Part shown: positions 20,901 to 30,825 of the stretch, piece by piece
Layout of the letters: the number at the start of each line of letters is the position of its first letter
Position numbering within the stretch: position 1 is the first letter of the stretch
Assembly (NCBI GenBank): GCA_047495785.1
Contig: JBLDXI010000007.1
Coordinates: 3,596,001-3,660,000, forward strand
DNA from: Lepidodermella squamata
Taxonomy: Eukaryota > Gastrotricha
Direction of reading: 5' to 3'
Length of the DNA: 64,000 bases
Program-made: the position numbers and the translations under genes
The notes under the pieces: model-generated
The model's database searches: none
What the model was told of the DNA's origin: nothing
What the model saw: only the letters and a program-made list of their open reading frames with translations

Positions 20901-23318
20901 GTTTTGAAACCAAGGCGTGGCAGGCAGTGTTTTGCGGACGATTTCGAGTCCCGTCTCGTTGACTGTTTGATACACCATCGCACTCACTAGTTTGCTGAAA
21001 GGACTGAAACGCACGGATAGGCCAACAAAAAGACTCGAGTCCGTGCCATAGCTATAAGCTGGTTTACAGTAAATAGATAAAAAAACAGTAACTTTAGTAA
21101 ACATCCCTACCTTTAGTCAAGGGTCTTGGAATTGAGGCATTATTAGCTATGAAAATTGTGAAACCATCGCCGCCGATATTGTCTGGACTATCGATGTTGG
21201 CAAAAACTTCGATGAAAAAATCATCAATAGCGAATTCCTGAAGTTTGAGAATCAGATAATATTATTGCAGTAAAATTTCGAAAATAATGTTTATATTGTT
21301 TGTAGAAATTTGTGCAATTCTTTGGAATCCACAAAACTCGAAAAAATTCATGATAGCATTTTCGGTAGATTGTCGGCATTTTGCATGACCGAATTCGTTC
21401 ACCCCATGCCTGTAGTTTCCAAAGTTTACCAGTTGATTGATAATTAGGCTCATTTTTATTAGAATTTGCCATGATTTCACCGAAGGAAACCAATAGAAGC
21501 GGAAAACCCCAATATATTTTCGGAATTTTTCGGGATATGGCCAGATTTTTTCGTCTGTAAGTTGAAAGACTTATGATGGATTGGTCACCAAAGCAATGTC
21601 TTTGAAACCTCTGAGGCCTGTTTTCGATGCTGTTTTGATTTTGAATATCAATTTTCTGTGTTTTTTCTCTTTCGCGGTACTATGAGGCGTGCGCTTCTAT
21701 TTTTAGAAATTAAACAAGGTTGTCAAACTTTTTTGTTCCAAAGACCAGTGTCGCGCCACAAGTTGCCTTCAGAGGCCAGGCGGGTTATGTTTCCAGGTTG
21801 CCACGTTGCATTCGACATCGATAGGTAGTCCCAATAGGCCGGTCTATCGAATTCATGGTTGATAAGTGACATCTCTGGAACCAAATTGCCACATTGCAGC
21901 TCGCCTTGACCCCTGCTGGGGTTGAGTTTGATCAGAAAAACGATTAGACAAAGCTGAGATGCAAACATTCAGGCAGACCCAAAACTTTTCAAATTCGTGG
22001 CTAGATGTTTTTTTGATAGACTGAGACTTCGAACTTCGACTACCCCATTAATATTTAGAGGACTATTAGCAGCTTGACGTTTCGAGGCAATTTTTGTTTT
22101 TTTTCGCATTTTTAGCTCTAGCGATCAACTGATGAATTAGCTGGTGGATGCCAAAACTTGGAGATCAGATTAGAGTTCGCGATAAATAATTCATGACAAT
22201 AGTTCGTTTCATAAAATGAGTTTGTTGGTGCATAATATTCGAGGCATGGCAGTGTGGGAGCTTCGGAAAAATCCGATAAAAATTATATCGGTGATTTTTG
22301 TAATTTGTAATTATGTAATTTGTAATTATGTTATTACTATTGGTATTTTCGGATTTTTTCCGTTACATTTTCTTATTGCTGCGTGGTTTCAAATTTAGCG
22401 CTTCAAGCAACTTGATTATTGCAAGCGGGAAAATCCGGTAGTAGCCTTTCGGTATTTTTCTGAATTATCCCGGTTGTTTACTTAATTCAAGTTTTTTTAG
22501 TAGTCCTATATTAAAATCGGAAATTTCAATTTTTTTTTATTATTTCCTAGGTACGCCGACTCTTGAACGTCGTCCTCTGCTTCTCGCCCGTCGGCTCCAC
22601 TCTACGTGTCCGAGGCCGTAAATTCCCAGCCCTGACCAACTGTACGCAAATCGTTTGGTTCCACGAATGGCCGGAGGACGCGCTCATCTCCGTATCCCGC
22701 CGCTTCGTCGACGACGATGAAGGCGGTCTTCATTGTCTTTTTTTTTAGATCAATTTCGGATCTAATGGCGGATGGACCAGCATTAAAGACATTTGATCCA
22801 TCAAATTGGAATCAGGTATAGAATATTCAAATTGGATCAAAATCAGATCAAATTTTTGACGAATGAATCATGAGCTGTTATTTACGATTTTTTCTGTTCT
22901 CTTTTCATTCAGGGTGCTCGATGGGAGATGCTGACTAGTGTGATTGCGGAGGCTCGTCTGAAAGAACTGACGCCTGCCATGCCTGGTCGCCTTCATTAAA
23001 GGTGAGTCAGACTTCCGAATTAGTTTAAGGGAAATTAGGATCACGAGATAACTAGCCACTTCCGCGTGCACCGCCCTGGAAAGTGAACTTGTCCTCAGTA
23101 GATACGACAAAAAACATGATATCATCGTAATAATCAATTTTTTGACATTTTTTTCCAGCGATTCCCGTCGACCGGCAAGACCTGCGTAATATGTACGAAT
23201 GTCCTGTTTACAAGACAGAATCTCGCGGTCCAACTTTCGTGTGGACTTCACGCTCAAAACCAAGGAGAAGCCAGCGCGCTGGGTGCTGGCTGGTGTCGCT
23301 ATTCTGCTGCAAGTCTAA
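17943..23318 (+). pseudogene. Axonemal outer-arm dynein heavy chain relic (beta type), internally deleted
   Basis: Four exon-like blocks match beta-type axonemal dynein heavy chains (DNAH9/11/17-like). Block 17943-18278 covers AAA4 just after the Walker A loop (SLARLAAFIS, FLITDAQVADERFL, NSRENCW). Block 22551-~22725 continues it ([29 protein letters not shown]). Blocks 22913-23001 and 23159-23318 are the protein's last residues (GARWE, IAEARLKELTPAMP, IPVDRQDLRNMYECPVYKT, then WVLAGVA before the stop). Splice sites are preserved. The P-loop and all of the stalk, AAA5 and AAA6 are missing, and single-base shifts lie near 22985 and 23246. The gene is therefore dead. Its 4.27-kb intron (18279-22550) contains the lectin-channel gene on the other strand. 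Confidence 0.85.
18439..21968 (-). CDS. L-type-lectin-like domain fused to a Cys-loop ligand-gated ion channel
   Basis: Five exons (21729-21968, 21111-21237, 20853-21058, 20248-20720 and 18439-19441) close perfectly in frame: 682 residues. After a signal peptide, about 30-248 resembles the lectin domain of ERGIC-53/VIP36 type: PAYWDYLSMS, ITRLASEG, GLWNKK, GGDGFTIFIAN and a C-terminal MVFGLGSRAG. A Ser/Thr-rich linker (about 251-305) leads to a pentameric channel module: WVPSLQF, a Cys loop with 13 residues between C465 and C479 (KFPFDSQQC), TM1 about 548-570, TM2 about 577-597, TM3 about 604-624 and TM4 about 654-680. The TM3-TM4 loop is only about 30 residues. Ion selectivity is unclear. 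The gene sits inside a dynein-relic intron, antisense. The splice joins (for example GTCAG at 20248 to GTCACC at 19441) are models, so two adjacent genes cannot be excluded without RNA. Confidence 0.75.
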
Positions 23319-23932
23319 AATGCACCAGAGGAGGATGAAAAAATCTGACATCGATCCATATTAATATATTTTATATAGTCATCCCTATGAATCTATATTT
23401 AGTTGTACCTAAACTCCGAAATTGCGGAGTTGAAGCTGATTTTTTTAGTTCCGTAATTTTCAAATTTCATGAGCTATTAATAAATACTCGAACAATGTGT
23501 GCCTAAAATACAATATTTCCATCAATGGACCATTCCCCTTTTTGTGATGAAAATTTAATTAATCTGTACCTGATGAACGTTGTGATGTAATAAAATTACC
23601 TGAAGCGGATATTACAAAAAAACATATTCACGTGTAAGTATGCGTTTGTCGTAGCGGAAATTCCTCGTTTTTACTGTTAATTACGAAAGTGAGCCGAGGA
23701 ACTGTTGGGCATAAAGATCAAAGCATACCTCCTCCTCCTTACCGGGACAAAGTCACGTTTGCAGTATCAGTCAGCTCGTTAACGGGTGACATACACATTC
23801 CTGATCCAGACCCCTCACTCATTAGAAGTCACGTTCAGATTCCACGGGTCGAGAGATTTTAGAAAGAAATCATCTAGTGATTCAAACCTACAGCTGTATC
23901 TTTTGCTTTTAGAGATATATTTACTCACAGCG
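23319..23932. other. Intergenic stretch, promoter side of the secreted-protein gene
   Basis: AT-rich DNA after the dynein relic. From about 23690 it should hold the promoter and 5' UTR of the next plus-strand gene. No other feature is seen. Confidence 0.4.
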
Positions 23933-24358
23933 ATGGCTTCAAAAACAGGTCAAGAGCGCTTCTTCGCTTTTGCTCTAGCTTGTCTCCTTGCGCTGGGCTT
24001 CATTTGCCCTGTACGATCTGTTCCGATCGAGAATTATCCTTTAACGTCAACAAATGGCCAAGCCTTCGATCCAGTCGCTCTGCTGGCAGGCAGCAAATCC
24101 CGTCACTGCGCAGATTGGATCAAGCGAACGCTGGCGAAGAACAAGACTCTGTCACTGAAAGCGCTGGCTGCAGCTCTGGTGGCTGGCGTTTCAAAACCGT
24201 TGACTGCAGACTTTTACATCAACTGCATCGCTCCGAATAGGCAAGCCATGCTAGCGAAGCAGCAGAAGCCCATTGTAACGCCGAAGGTTCAAGTTGTGGA
24301 ACAATCAACGCGGAGATTGTCATTCGGTCGCCTGCCTAACTCGGCGATGTTGCTGTAA
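23933..24358 (+). CDS. Small secreted protein of unknown family, intact copy (cassette 1)
   Basis: A 141-residue protein; the ATG at 23933 (MASKTGQERFF) gives a clean signal peptide, FAFALACLLALGFICPVRS. The mature part holds only two cysteines (RHCADW and INCIAP) around a predicted amphipathic Lys/Ala/Leu helix region (KTLSLKALAAALVAGVSK), and ends in an Arg-containing tail (RRLSFGRLPNSAMLL). No family is recognised. It converges on the dioxygenase gene 231 bp away. Three degraded copies lie beside the other dioxygenase copies (29479-29808, 37857-38036 and 48069-48231), so the pair was duplicated as a unit. A role with the dioxygenase is inferred only from this linkage. Confidence 0.7.
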   Translation: MASKTGQERFFAFALACLLALGFICPVRSVPIENYPLTSTNGQAFDPVALLAGSKSRHCADWIKRTLAKNKTLSLKALAAALVAGVSKPLTADFYINCIAPNRQAMLAKQQKPIVTPKVQVVEQSTRRLSFGRLPNSAMLL

Positions 24359-24588
24359 ATTTTAATGAAGATATTTGGCCGGGGACAAGGTATATAGTTG
24401 CATATTACGGCAACGAAACTACTCACTCACCCGGTGCACAATTATCTCTGTTTGAAGTTATATAAATGAAAGAATACTTGAACATATTATTGCTTTATTG
24501 CGAAAACAATGCAGCAAACAGTGCAGAACAGTGCAGTGCTAGAATAAAAGTGTACTGTTTGCTACCTTGAAATTTCGAAAGCTTAGCC

Positions 24589-25665
24589 TCAAATGGCAAG
24601 GAGTGACTTTTGTAGGGGGGTCATGTCTTGGTACTCCTTGTAGGGTATGACCCTTTCATCAATTCCATTTAGCGGCGTATCAAAAGAAACATCATTGAAG
24701 AAGATTTTAACCGGATACGGGTAGTGGCTTGTCGTTCGATGGCTGCAATATGCCTGTAGGCGCTCTTTTATGTCAGCCTCATTCAAGCCACGACAGGAAT
24801 AGCACTCATGCTTCTTGGCCACTTTCGGGAACATGCAGACGTAGTAGACCAGTCGATTCCTTGGCTGGTCTCGGGGCAACCTCGGGCCGGTTCCGAAGTG
24901 GAAAGTTCGACTGTCCCATAGCACGAATCCTCCCTTCGGCGGGCAGACATAGCGCCATTTGCATCCCTTCTCCTTCATCAAGAAGTCCAACTCCTCTCTA
25001 CAAGCTAGGTGCCAATCTTCGGCTATCCCAGGATCGTTAATTTCATATGTATAGAAGTATCTTTTTCTGATCTCTTCATGGTAGACATGCGAGCCCTCAA
25101 GTACAGACAAACAGCCGTCATTCGGCCCGCATTCTTCGAGATTGTACAAGCCCTGAACGCAACGAGGCTCGTGATGCAAGATTCGCTGATCGGTGTGAAA
25201 TCCTTCCCTAGGCCTGCCATCGTAATGACCTTGTATGGGGCTGAAATTCTCCGGCGCTATATTAAAGGAAATGCCATCCATGGACGTGGCTAGTTCCATC
25301 ACATCAACTCCCCACAAATGGGCGAAAATCGGAGCAGCTGCTTCTCTAGCAGCCCAGACGCTAGGCAAATGGGAGAAACTTGGGTAGTGCAGCAGCATGT
25401 GGTTATACGGAGCAAGACGGCGCAAATAGTTGATGTAAGTTGCCGGGTCATTTCGGTTAATTTTGTAGCGATCATCATCCACAATTACGCGCTCCAATGC
25501 GTCCCAAACCTCGGCTTGAGCTGCTCGGCAGAACGTTTCCGGTAGTTGGTAGCCATCGACTATTGCGAAACCCTGCTTGGCTAGAGTTTCATGGATCTTG
25601 TCCAGGGGTGTCAATGCAAAATAAGGCGTGCCTCTGGCGGTTTCATCCATGGGCAAGCTCAGCAT
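24589..25665 (-). CDS. PhyH-family Fe(II)/2-oxoglutarate dioxygenase, copy 1
   Basis: Intronless, 358 residues. The phytanoyl-CoA dioxygenase (PhyH) fold is shown by the HxD motif H157-T-D159 in GFHTDQR, the distal iron ligand H256 in RTFHFGTGP, and the Arg pair in PRNRLV (269-271) that would hold 2-oxoglutarate. GPNDGCLSVLEGSH is the usual strand between them. There is no peroxisomal or secretory signal. PhyH enzymes hydroxylate lipids, amino acids or secondary metabolites; the substrate is not evident. An AATAAA on the minus strand lies at 24494-24499. The copy is about 90% like copies 2-4 by eye, differing mostly in the last 60 residues and near residue 203. Confidence 0.85.
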   Translation of the reverse strand: MLSLPMDETARGTPYFALTPLDKIHETLAKQGFAIVDGYQLPETFCRAAQAEVWDALERVIVDDDRYKINRNDPATYINYLRRLAPYNHMLLHYPSFSHLPSVWAAREAAAPIFAHLWGVDVMELATSMDGISFNIAPENFSPIQGHYDGRPREGFHTDQRILHHEPRCVQGLYNLEECGPNDGCLSVLEGSHVYHEEIRKRYFYTYEINDPGIAEDWHLACREELDFLMKEKGCKWRYVCPPKGGFVLWDSRTFHFGTGPRLPRDQPRNRLVYYVCMFPKVAKKHECYSCRGLNEADIKERLQAYCSHRTTSHYPYPVKIFFNDVSFDTPLNGIDERVIPYKEYQDMTPLQKSLLAI

Positions 25666-27228
25666 GGTTTGTTAGAGTAAACTACAGAAAACAAAAAAAT
25701 TTATCTTATCCAGTTTCCGCTTATCAAGTTCTATCCAAAAAGTTATGAATGAGTATAGAGCATGTAGAATGCGAATAGTAAAATTGTATATTTCACAAGG
25801 AAAAATCGATATTTCAGGCTTTTTTATTGATCGGATGATAATAATGTCACTGACAAGAACAGATAAATTCAGCAATACGCGATGGATGGACGAAGTGACC
25901 GGATTTCAAAGAAGATAAAAGGTGAAAAGCAATCCGCCCCGGTGTTCGGAATCGGGTGGAAATTCCATGGTTAAAAAACGTGGTTTTTCCCACCGGCCAG
26001 AAGTTTTATCCGAAAGAGTATACTGTATACGACTTTTTAGGTTGCAATTCAACTGTTGTTATGGCTCAAATTTTCGTTAGGTATTCAAGGTAAAATAACA
26101 AAAATCTCATTTTTTACTCAGTTAACTTGATTAATTAGTGGAGTATTGCCTTATCATTATAATTTTCTGATAAAAAAACAAACGAAGGTTAGTGGTTTTC
26201 GGCATTGCTGTGAAATATTTCATTTAAATATATAAATTTCATCAAAATATAAATGGCTTCCATATACTATATATATTCAAATATAAATATAATATGCAGA
26301 AATAAATAATATATAATCAAATATATCATTACTTTTCGGATGGACTTTAGGTTATAAGAGGGAGAAAACTTTTATTTCATCTGGTTTCCGCTTACTTCTT
26401 TCCTTGGGTTTTGTGCATTAAATTTCTATGTTCAACCATCGCACTACTTCCTATGATTCATGACTCGGCACACAATCGGCATACAACATACATATAGTGC
26501 TACGGCAGCCAACGTTTATCATGCAGTAAAAACGCAAGCCATGTGTTATTACGTTTAGCAGGTAGTATAATCCGCGGATGAGGGTTTTTTCTCACAAAAA
26601 ATGCACCCACAGCTAAAGCTAAAGCTTCTTTTTTTATTGGAATATTCGCCAATACGGACATATTATTGAATTTTCCACGCAATTCGAATAAAATACAGAA
26701 AAATACAGCTCTATTTTTCTTGCAAAACCTGATACATATCATACCCAGAGTTTGAAAAAAGATCAGGAAGCAAGCTAAAAATTCAAACTACGATGGTATA
26801 CATACCATTGTAGGTGCACAGTGTTTTTCACGGTGAACTTCTATGATAAATCACAGCCGGGTTATTTCTTCGCTTGCTATGCGGTGCTGGTGGTGCGTTT
26901 ATCTTTTTTGCTGATTAATTAGATGGATGAAAAATATTAGCAAAAACTACAACCACTACAAACCTCACCAGCTCACCAACGCACCATCTACGCAGTAAAT
27001 AAAACTGTACTTTATCGACCTTGCAAACACTGCCTACAATGTGTCACTCCCTAGGTCATGAGAAGTAGTTAATCGCTGGTTCTCAGTATACGCGCAACAG
27101 TAGGTATATGTCATTGATTATTTATTTCAAGTACCGACCAATAATAAAATGCTGATACGTATCGAACGGCATCAAGGTTGCTAAGAGAATGTTTGGAATT
27201 TCGGAAATTCGGAAGTGCGTGCTTAAAA
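25666..27228. other. Intergenic stretch upstream of dioxygenase copy 1
   Basis: 25666-25960 is the duplicated promoter-side flank, shared with 41023-41280 and 49527-49727 (blocks TTTATCTTATC and GATAATAATGTCAC). The rest is AT-rich, with TATA-type runs near 26240-26330 resembling 41340-41410. No gene is seen. Confidence 0.5.
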
Positions 27229-28727
27229 CAGTGGTGCGCAAACTTATTCAACCATCGGCTATTTTGGCGGCCGGAAATGTCCCTAACCGGCCGCAACACT
27301 CTCGACGTCTTAAACCGGCCGCACTGCCGGAATATGTTTACTCATCGGCGAAATCAACTGATTTTCTTTGTAAAAATTTTCTCTAAATAAAGATTTCGAC
27401 GACAAAATTCAAAATTAATACCTATTTGCAATTTTGCACGGTGTATGATGCAGAACATTTTATGAGACTAACCAAAAGCTGCAAATGCAACCCAGCCTTC
27501 TCGGGTTGAATCATTGATCCCCTGTCTTCGTGCCAGTCTCAAATTCCAGATTCATCTGAAATAAAAAAATGGGTCCCCTACGAAGCAGAAGGCTTCAAAG
27601 CAGGGTAAACGCACTAAATAGTCTTCCCAGTAGGCGCTCAGGTTTAGCCTCTGATTTTAAACCAATGGACTAACATGATGATCTGCTATTCTAGCTTTCC
27701 ACGCCAAAATTTGAGGAACGTATGTTATGAAAACTCCGTAATGTAGCTCAGACCTCAATTTTGTCGAAAAAAGTCGTTTTTCGAAAATTTTCCAAAATTC
27801 ATAAGCCGGGCTCTTAAATTTATGATGAGCCCATATGCAGAAAATTACGCAGAATTTTATCGTTAATAATTCGATTTATTGTTGCGTGACGTTTGGACCG
27901 CTTTTTGGGTTTATACTGCTTTGAAGCCTTTTACTCTTTATTTATTTATTTATTTATTTATATTTGACTTGCAATTATCGCACTTGCGATTGTAGCAAGT
28001 GTTTAAATGAATTGAGGCTAGAATTAACATTTTCGATGTTGAAAGTATTCCAAACATTAACAATTCGTCTGTCAAGAGAATATTTTCTGCAGTTCAAATG
28101 GCATTCAGATTGACGAATGCGATGAAGAGGAGCATATTTGTTGCTAGAAGGCGTAAATAAATCTGTAAATTTAGCGTCAACAAGATTGTAAATTTAGCGT
28201 CAACAAGACTCTGTGGGGGACCCAAAAAAAATCCATGGTCCATATATGGTTCCAAAATTTCAAGTCCAAGTTTAGTCCAAGGTGAAGTCATAAGAGAAAG
28301 GTTAAAAAGTTGAAAACGCAATTTTTAATGGCTGTTACAGATAGAAATCAGGTCCAAGGTTTATGAAATCTCTCCGTTTTATCAACTTGAAAGCGGCAAA
28401 GACAAAATGGAAAACTCGTAACAACTCATTCGAGGAGGAACAAACCGCCAAAATTAGCAAGATAGTCCATCGACCAGATTTTCGATAGTCGCAAATTTCA
28501 GCCATTATTTTACCACGAAAAATTGCACAAATTACCCCATTAAATTAAGGTGGCTAGATCTATCGATTACTCAAAATTTTAGAGCTGGGTGCCTACTCTC
28601 CCCCTTTAATTCCAAATCACCGACTGCACAAGCCTCGACCGGCCGCACATAATGTTACGGAGCCAAAAGGCCAGTCGGCCGCCAGAAATGCCTCGACAGG
28701 CCGAAAAACCGAGTTTGCGCACCACTG
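27229..28727. mobile_element. hAT-type non-autonomous DNA transposon (1499 bp)
   Basis: Terminal inverted repeats begin CAGTGGTGCGCAAACT, the typical hAT end, and the inverted similarity continues for about 100 bp with GGCCGGCCG-rich blocks. The element is flanked by a perfect 8-bp target duplication, GCTTAAAA, at 27221-27228 and 28728-28735, exactly the hAT length. No transposase is readable inside, so it must have moved in trans. It carries a (TTTA)n run near 27936-27961 and a 20-bp tandem pair near 28155-28205. Confidence 0.9.
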
Positions 28728-28989
28728 GCTTAAAATGCTTGTGTTTTCATTTGAGAAGAGTCGAATGAAAAGGGCCCTTACTTTAGCTACATACGAATTT
28801 GAAAAAGATCGATTGCGGTAGTACATTTATTAGTCATTTTCATTAGGGCATGTTGAATAAACTAGGTTTTGTTTATGAATCAAAGTTCGGGCATGGTGAA
28901 AAACGCACCTCTGAGACTTTTTGAACACACCCTATCGGGTGCGTAGTCACCTCAAATGTATGACGTAAAAGAAACTTTAACAAAGTCCC

Positions 28990-29478
28990 TTTTCATACGG
29001 CACTTCTCATTTTTTCATACCATGGGGTTTCCGGTTTTTTTAAGAGGATATGTAGAAAGCTAAAATCTTTAAACAGTACTGATAAGTATCAATTCACCAC
29101 ATTTTTTACTGGAAAATACGGAAATCAGCCAATACGGAATTTTCCCACTCGTTTACGGTCTTTTGCCGTACTAGGCTGTTTTCCGCTTTGACATAGTAGA
29201 AAAATTATAACTGCCCTTTTGTGAATAGAATTCATTCAGCTTCAACTGATATTCGCATTTTAGCGCCAGGAAAATCAATGGTATTCGGTATTCGAGCTAA
29301 CACGTTCAAGGAATGCTTACGCAAGAACGGCGCCTTCGTCATCAGCCTACGTCAACTATCAGTGCGACGGCCCCCAAACTGCAGCTCTATCGAACACAGC
29401 CCGAACACAGTCTATCCGAATTTCTCAAACACAAAATCGTACGACGTGGCTATTTCTAATACGGATCAATGTTGCGGT
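28990..29478 (+). pseudogene. Duplicated promoter/first-exon segment from the 51-kb locus
   Basis: About 28990-29478 is a diverged copy of 51150-51755. Shared blocks include AAAAATTATAACTGCCCTTT, CGCATTTTAGCG and a coding part reading PNFSNTKSYDVAISNTDQCC. It joins abruptly at 29479 to the second secreted-protein copy, making a chimeric open frame (SNTDQCC then GLACLLALGVI). Confidence 0.7.
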
Positions 29479-29808
29479 CTAGCTTGCCTCCTTGCTTTGG
29501 GCGTCATTTGCTTTGTACGCTCTGTTCCAATCGAGAATTATCCTTAAACGTCAACAAATGGCCAAGCCTTCGATCCAGTCGCCCTGCTGGCAGGCAGCAA
29601 ATCCCGCCACTGCGCAGATTGGATCAAGCGAACCCTGGCGAAGAACAAAACTCTGTCACTGAAAGCGCTGGCTGCAGCTCTGGTGGCTGGCGTTTCAAAA
29701 CCGTTGACTGCAGACTTTTACATCAACTGCATCGCTCCTAATAGGCAAGCCATGCTAGCGAAGCAGCAGAAGCCCGTTGAAAGTTGTTGAACAATCAACA
29801 CCGAGATT
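29479..29808 (+). pseudogene. Secreted-protein copy 2, broken
   Basis: Nearly identical to the intact copy from the signal peptide's ALACLLALG to AMLAKQQKPV. It has lost the start codon and N-terminus, has a TAA directly after IENYP, and carries a deletion/frameshift after QQKPV. Its last bases run into a hAT transposase relic at about 29810. Confidence 0.85.
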
Positions 29809-29809
29809 C

Positions 29810-30412
29810 TTGATATGGCGGACACGGCTTTGAAACTCGAATGACACCACCGAATGTCGAAGCTCCTTTTAATAGCAACGACCGCGATACCAAGCTGTTC
29901 ACCGATGGCCTCCAGTTCAGCTTTTTAGCCTGGCCAGATCTGGAAACACAACATGCTCACATAATTAGCAAGTGAAAAGTGAAACTTACTGATTATACAG
30001 ATGATAGAGGTGCTGTAGAAAATGCTTGAAGTGATTCACAGCCTGGACTTTGAGGACAACATCACCAATGCTCAGCTCAGGGCGAGGCAATGCCATATCA
30101 TTAGCAATGGAAATAAATACTGAAAATCACGGCCGGCTCCGGAAAGCCTTCCGTACATTGCCGAGGCGCCATTCGTAGCAAGAGCTATCCAGCGCTGGTT
30201 CGGGTAATGATCAGAAAATCCCGCATCGTTGAGAGACTTGTGAATTGCCGCAGCTATTGTCTCAGCCTTCGTATTTTCTAAATTCAACAATTCGAGCAGA
30301 TACGTCATCGCCTCCTCTTGATCGTAAATAACTTCGACTACCCGCAAGTAAATGCATAGGCAAGATTTGGTCGAAAGCGACGTACTTTCGTCAGCCATAA
30401 CAAATATATCGC
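29810..30412 (-). mobile_element. hAT transposase remnant
   Basis: The minus strand reads MADESTSLSTKSCLCIYLR, WIALATNGASAMYGRLSGAG and IWHC, the DDE-like core of animal hAT transposases of the ZNF862/KIAA1586-related type. In shifted frames it then gives ELSIGDVVLK, HFLQHLYHLYNQ and, after an intron-like gap, ELEAIGEQLGIAV and SFDIRWCHSSF. The stops and frame shifts show a dead fragment. It interrupts the cassette-2 secreted-protein copy. Confidence 0.75.
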
Positions 30413-30415
30413 CGC

Positions 30416-30480
30416 TGGGCTAATGAAACCCGCTAGTATATAGGATTTTTCCTGTAGACTTAGCGGGTTTCATTAGCCCA
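30416..30480. repeat. Perfect 20-bp inverted repeat (hairpin element)
   Basis: The arms TGGGCTAATGAAACCCGCTA (30416-30435) and its exact complement (30461-30480) enclose a 25-bp centre. It sits at the N-terminal break of the hAT relic and may be a small palindromic insertion. Confidence 0.8.
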
Positions 30481-30825
30481 ATGCCGATATACAGTGTGCG
30501 ACTTTCGGGGATCATCCCCCCCAGCTCGGCCAGGCCAGACAACAAAATGAGAATTTATCCCACGGTTTTGTTAATTTTGCAAGGTTCTGGGGCGCGTTTC
30601 AGTGAAAAATCTCCGAAATTGTCTCGCTTCGCTCGGTTATTAGCCGAAATGACTCGTCATTTTGGCAAAAACAGCAAAAAAATTTGTTCCATCCCAGGAG
30701 CTCGGGGATCGAAGATCGCACCCTGCCGATATCCATAGACTAATCACATATGTGCTTCACTGTTTTTGACGCATAATTGAAGCAATGTGAATTCAATTCT
30801 ATTCTAAATTCTAAATTCAATGCAG

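Noticed and set aside
24729-25548. Plus-strand open frames opposite the dioxygenase
   Set aside because: Antisense shadows that recur at every dioxygenase copy only because the coding strand is conserved.
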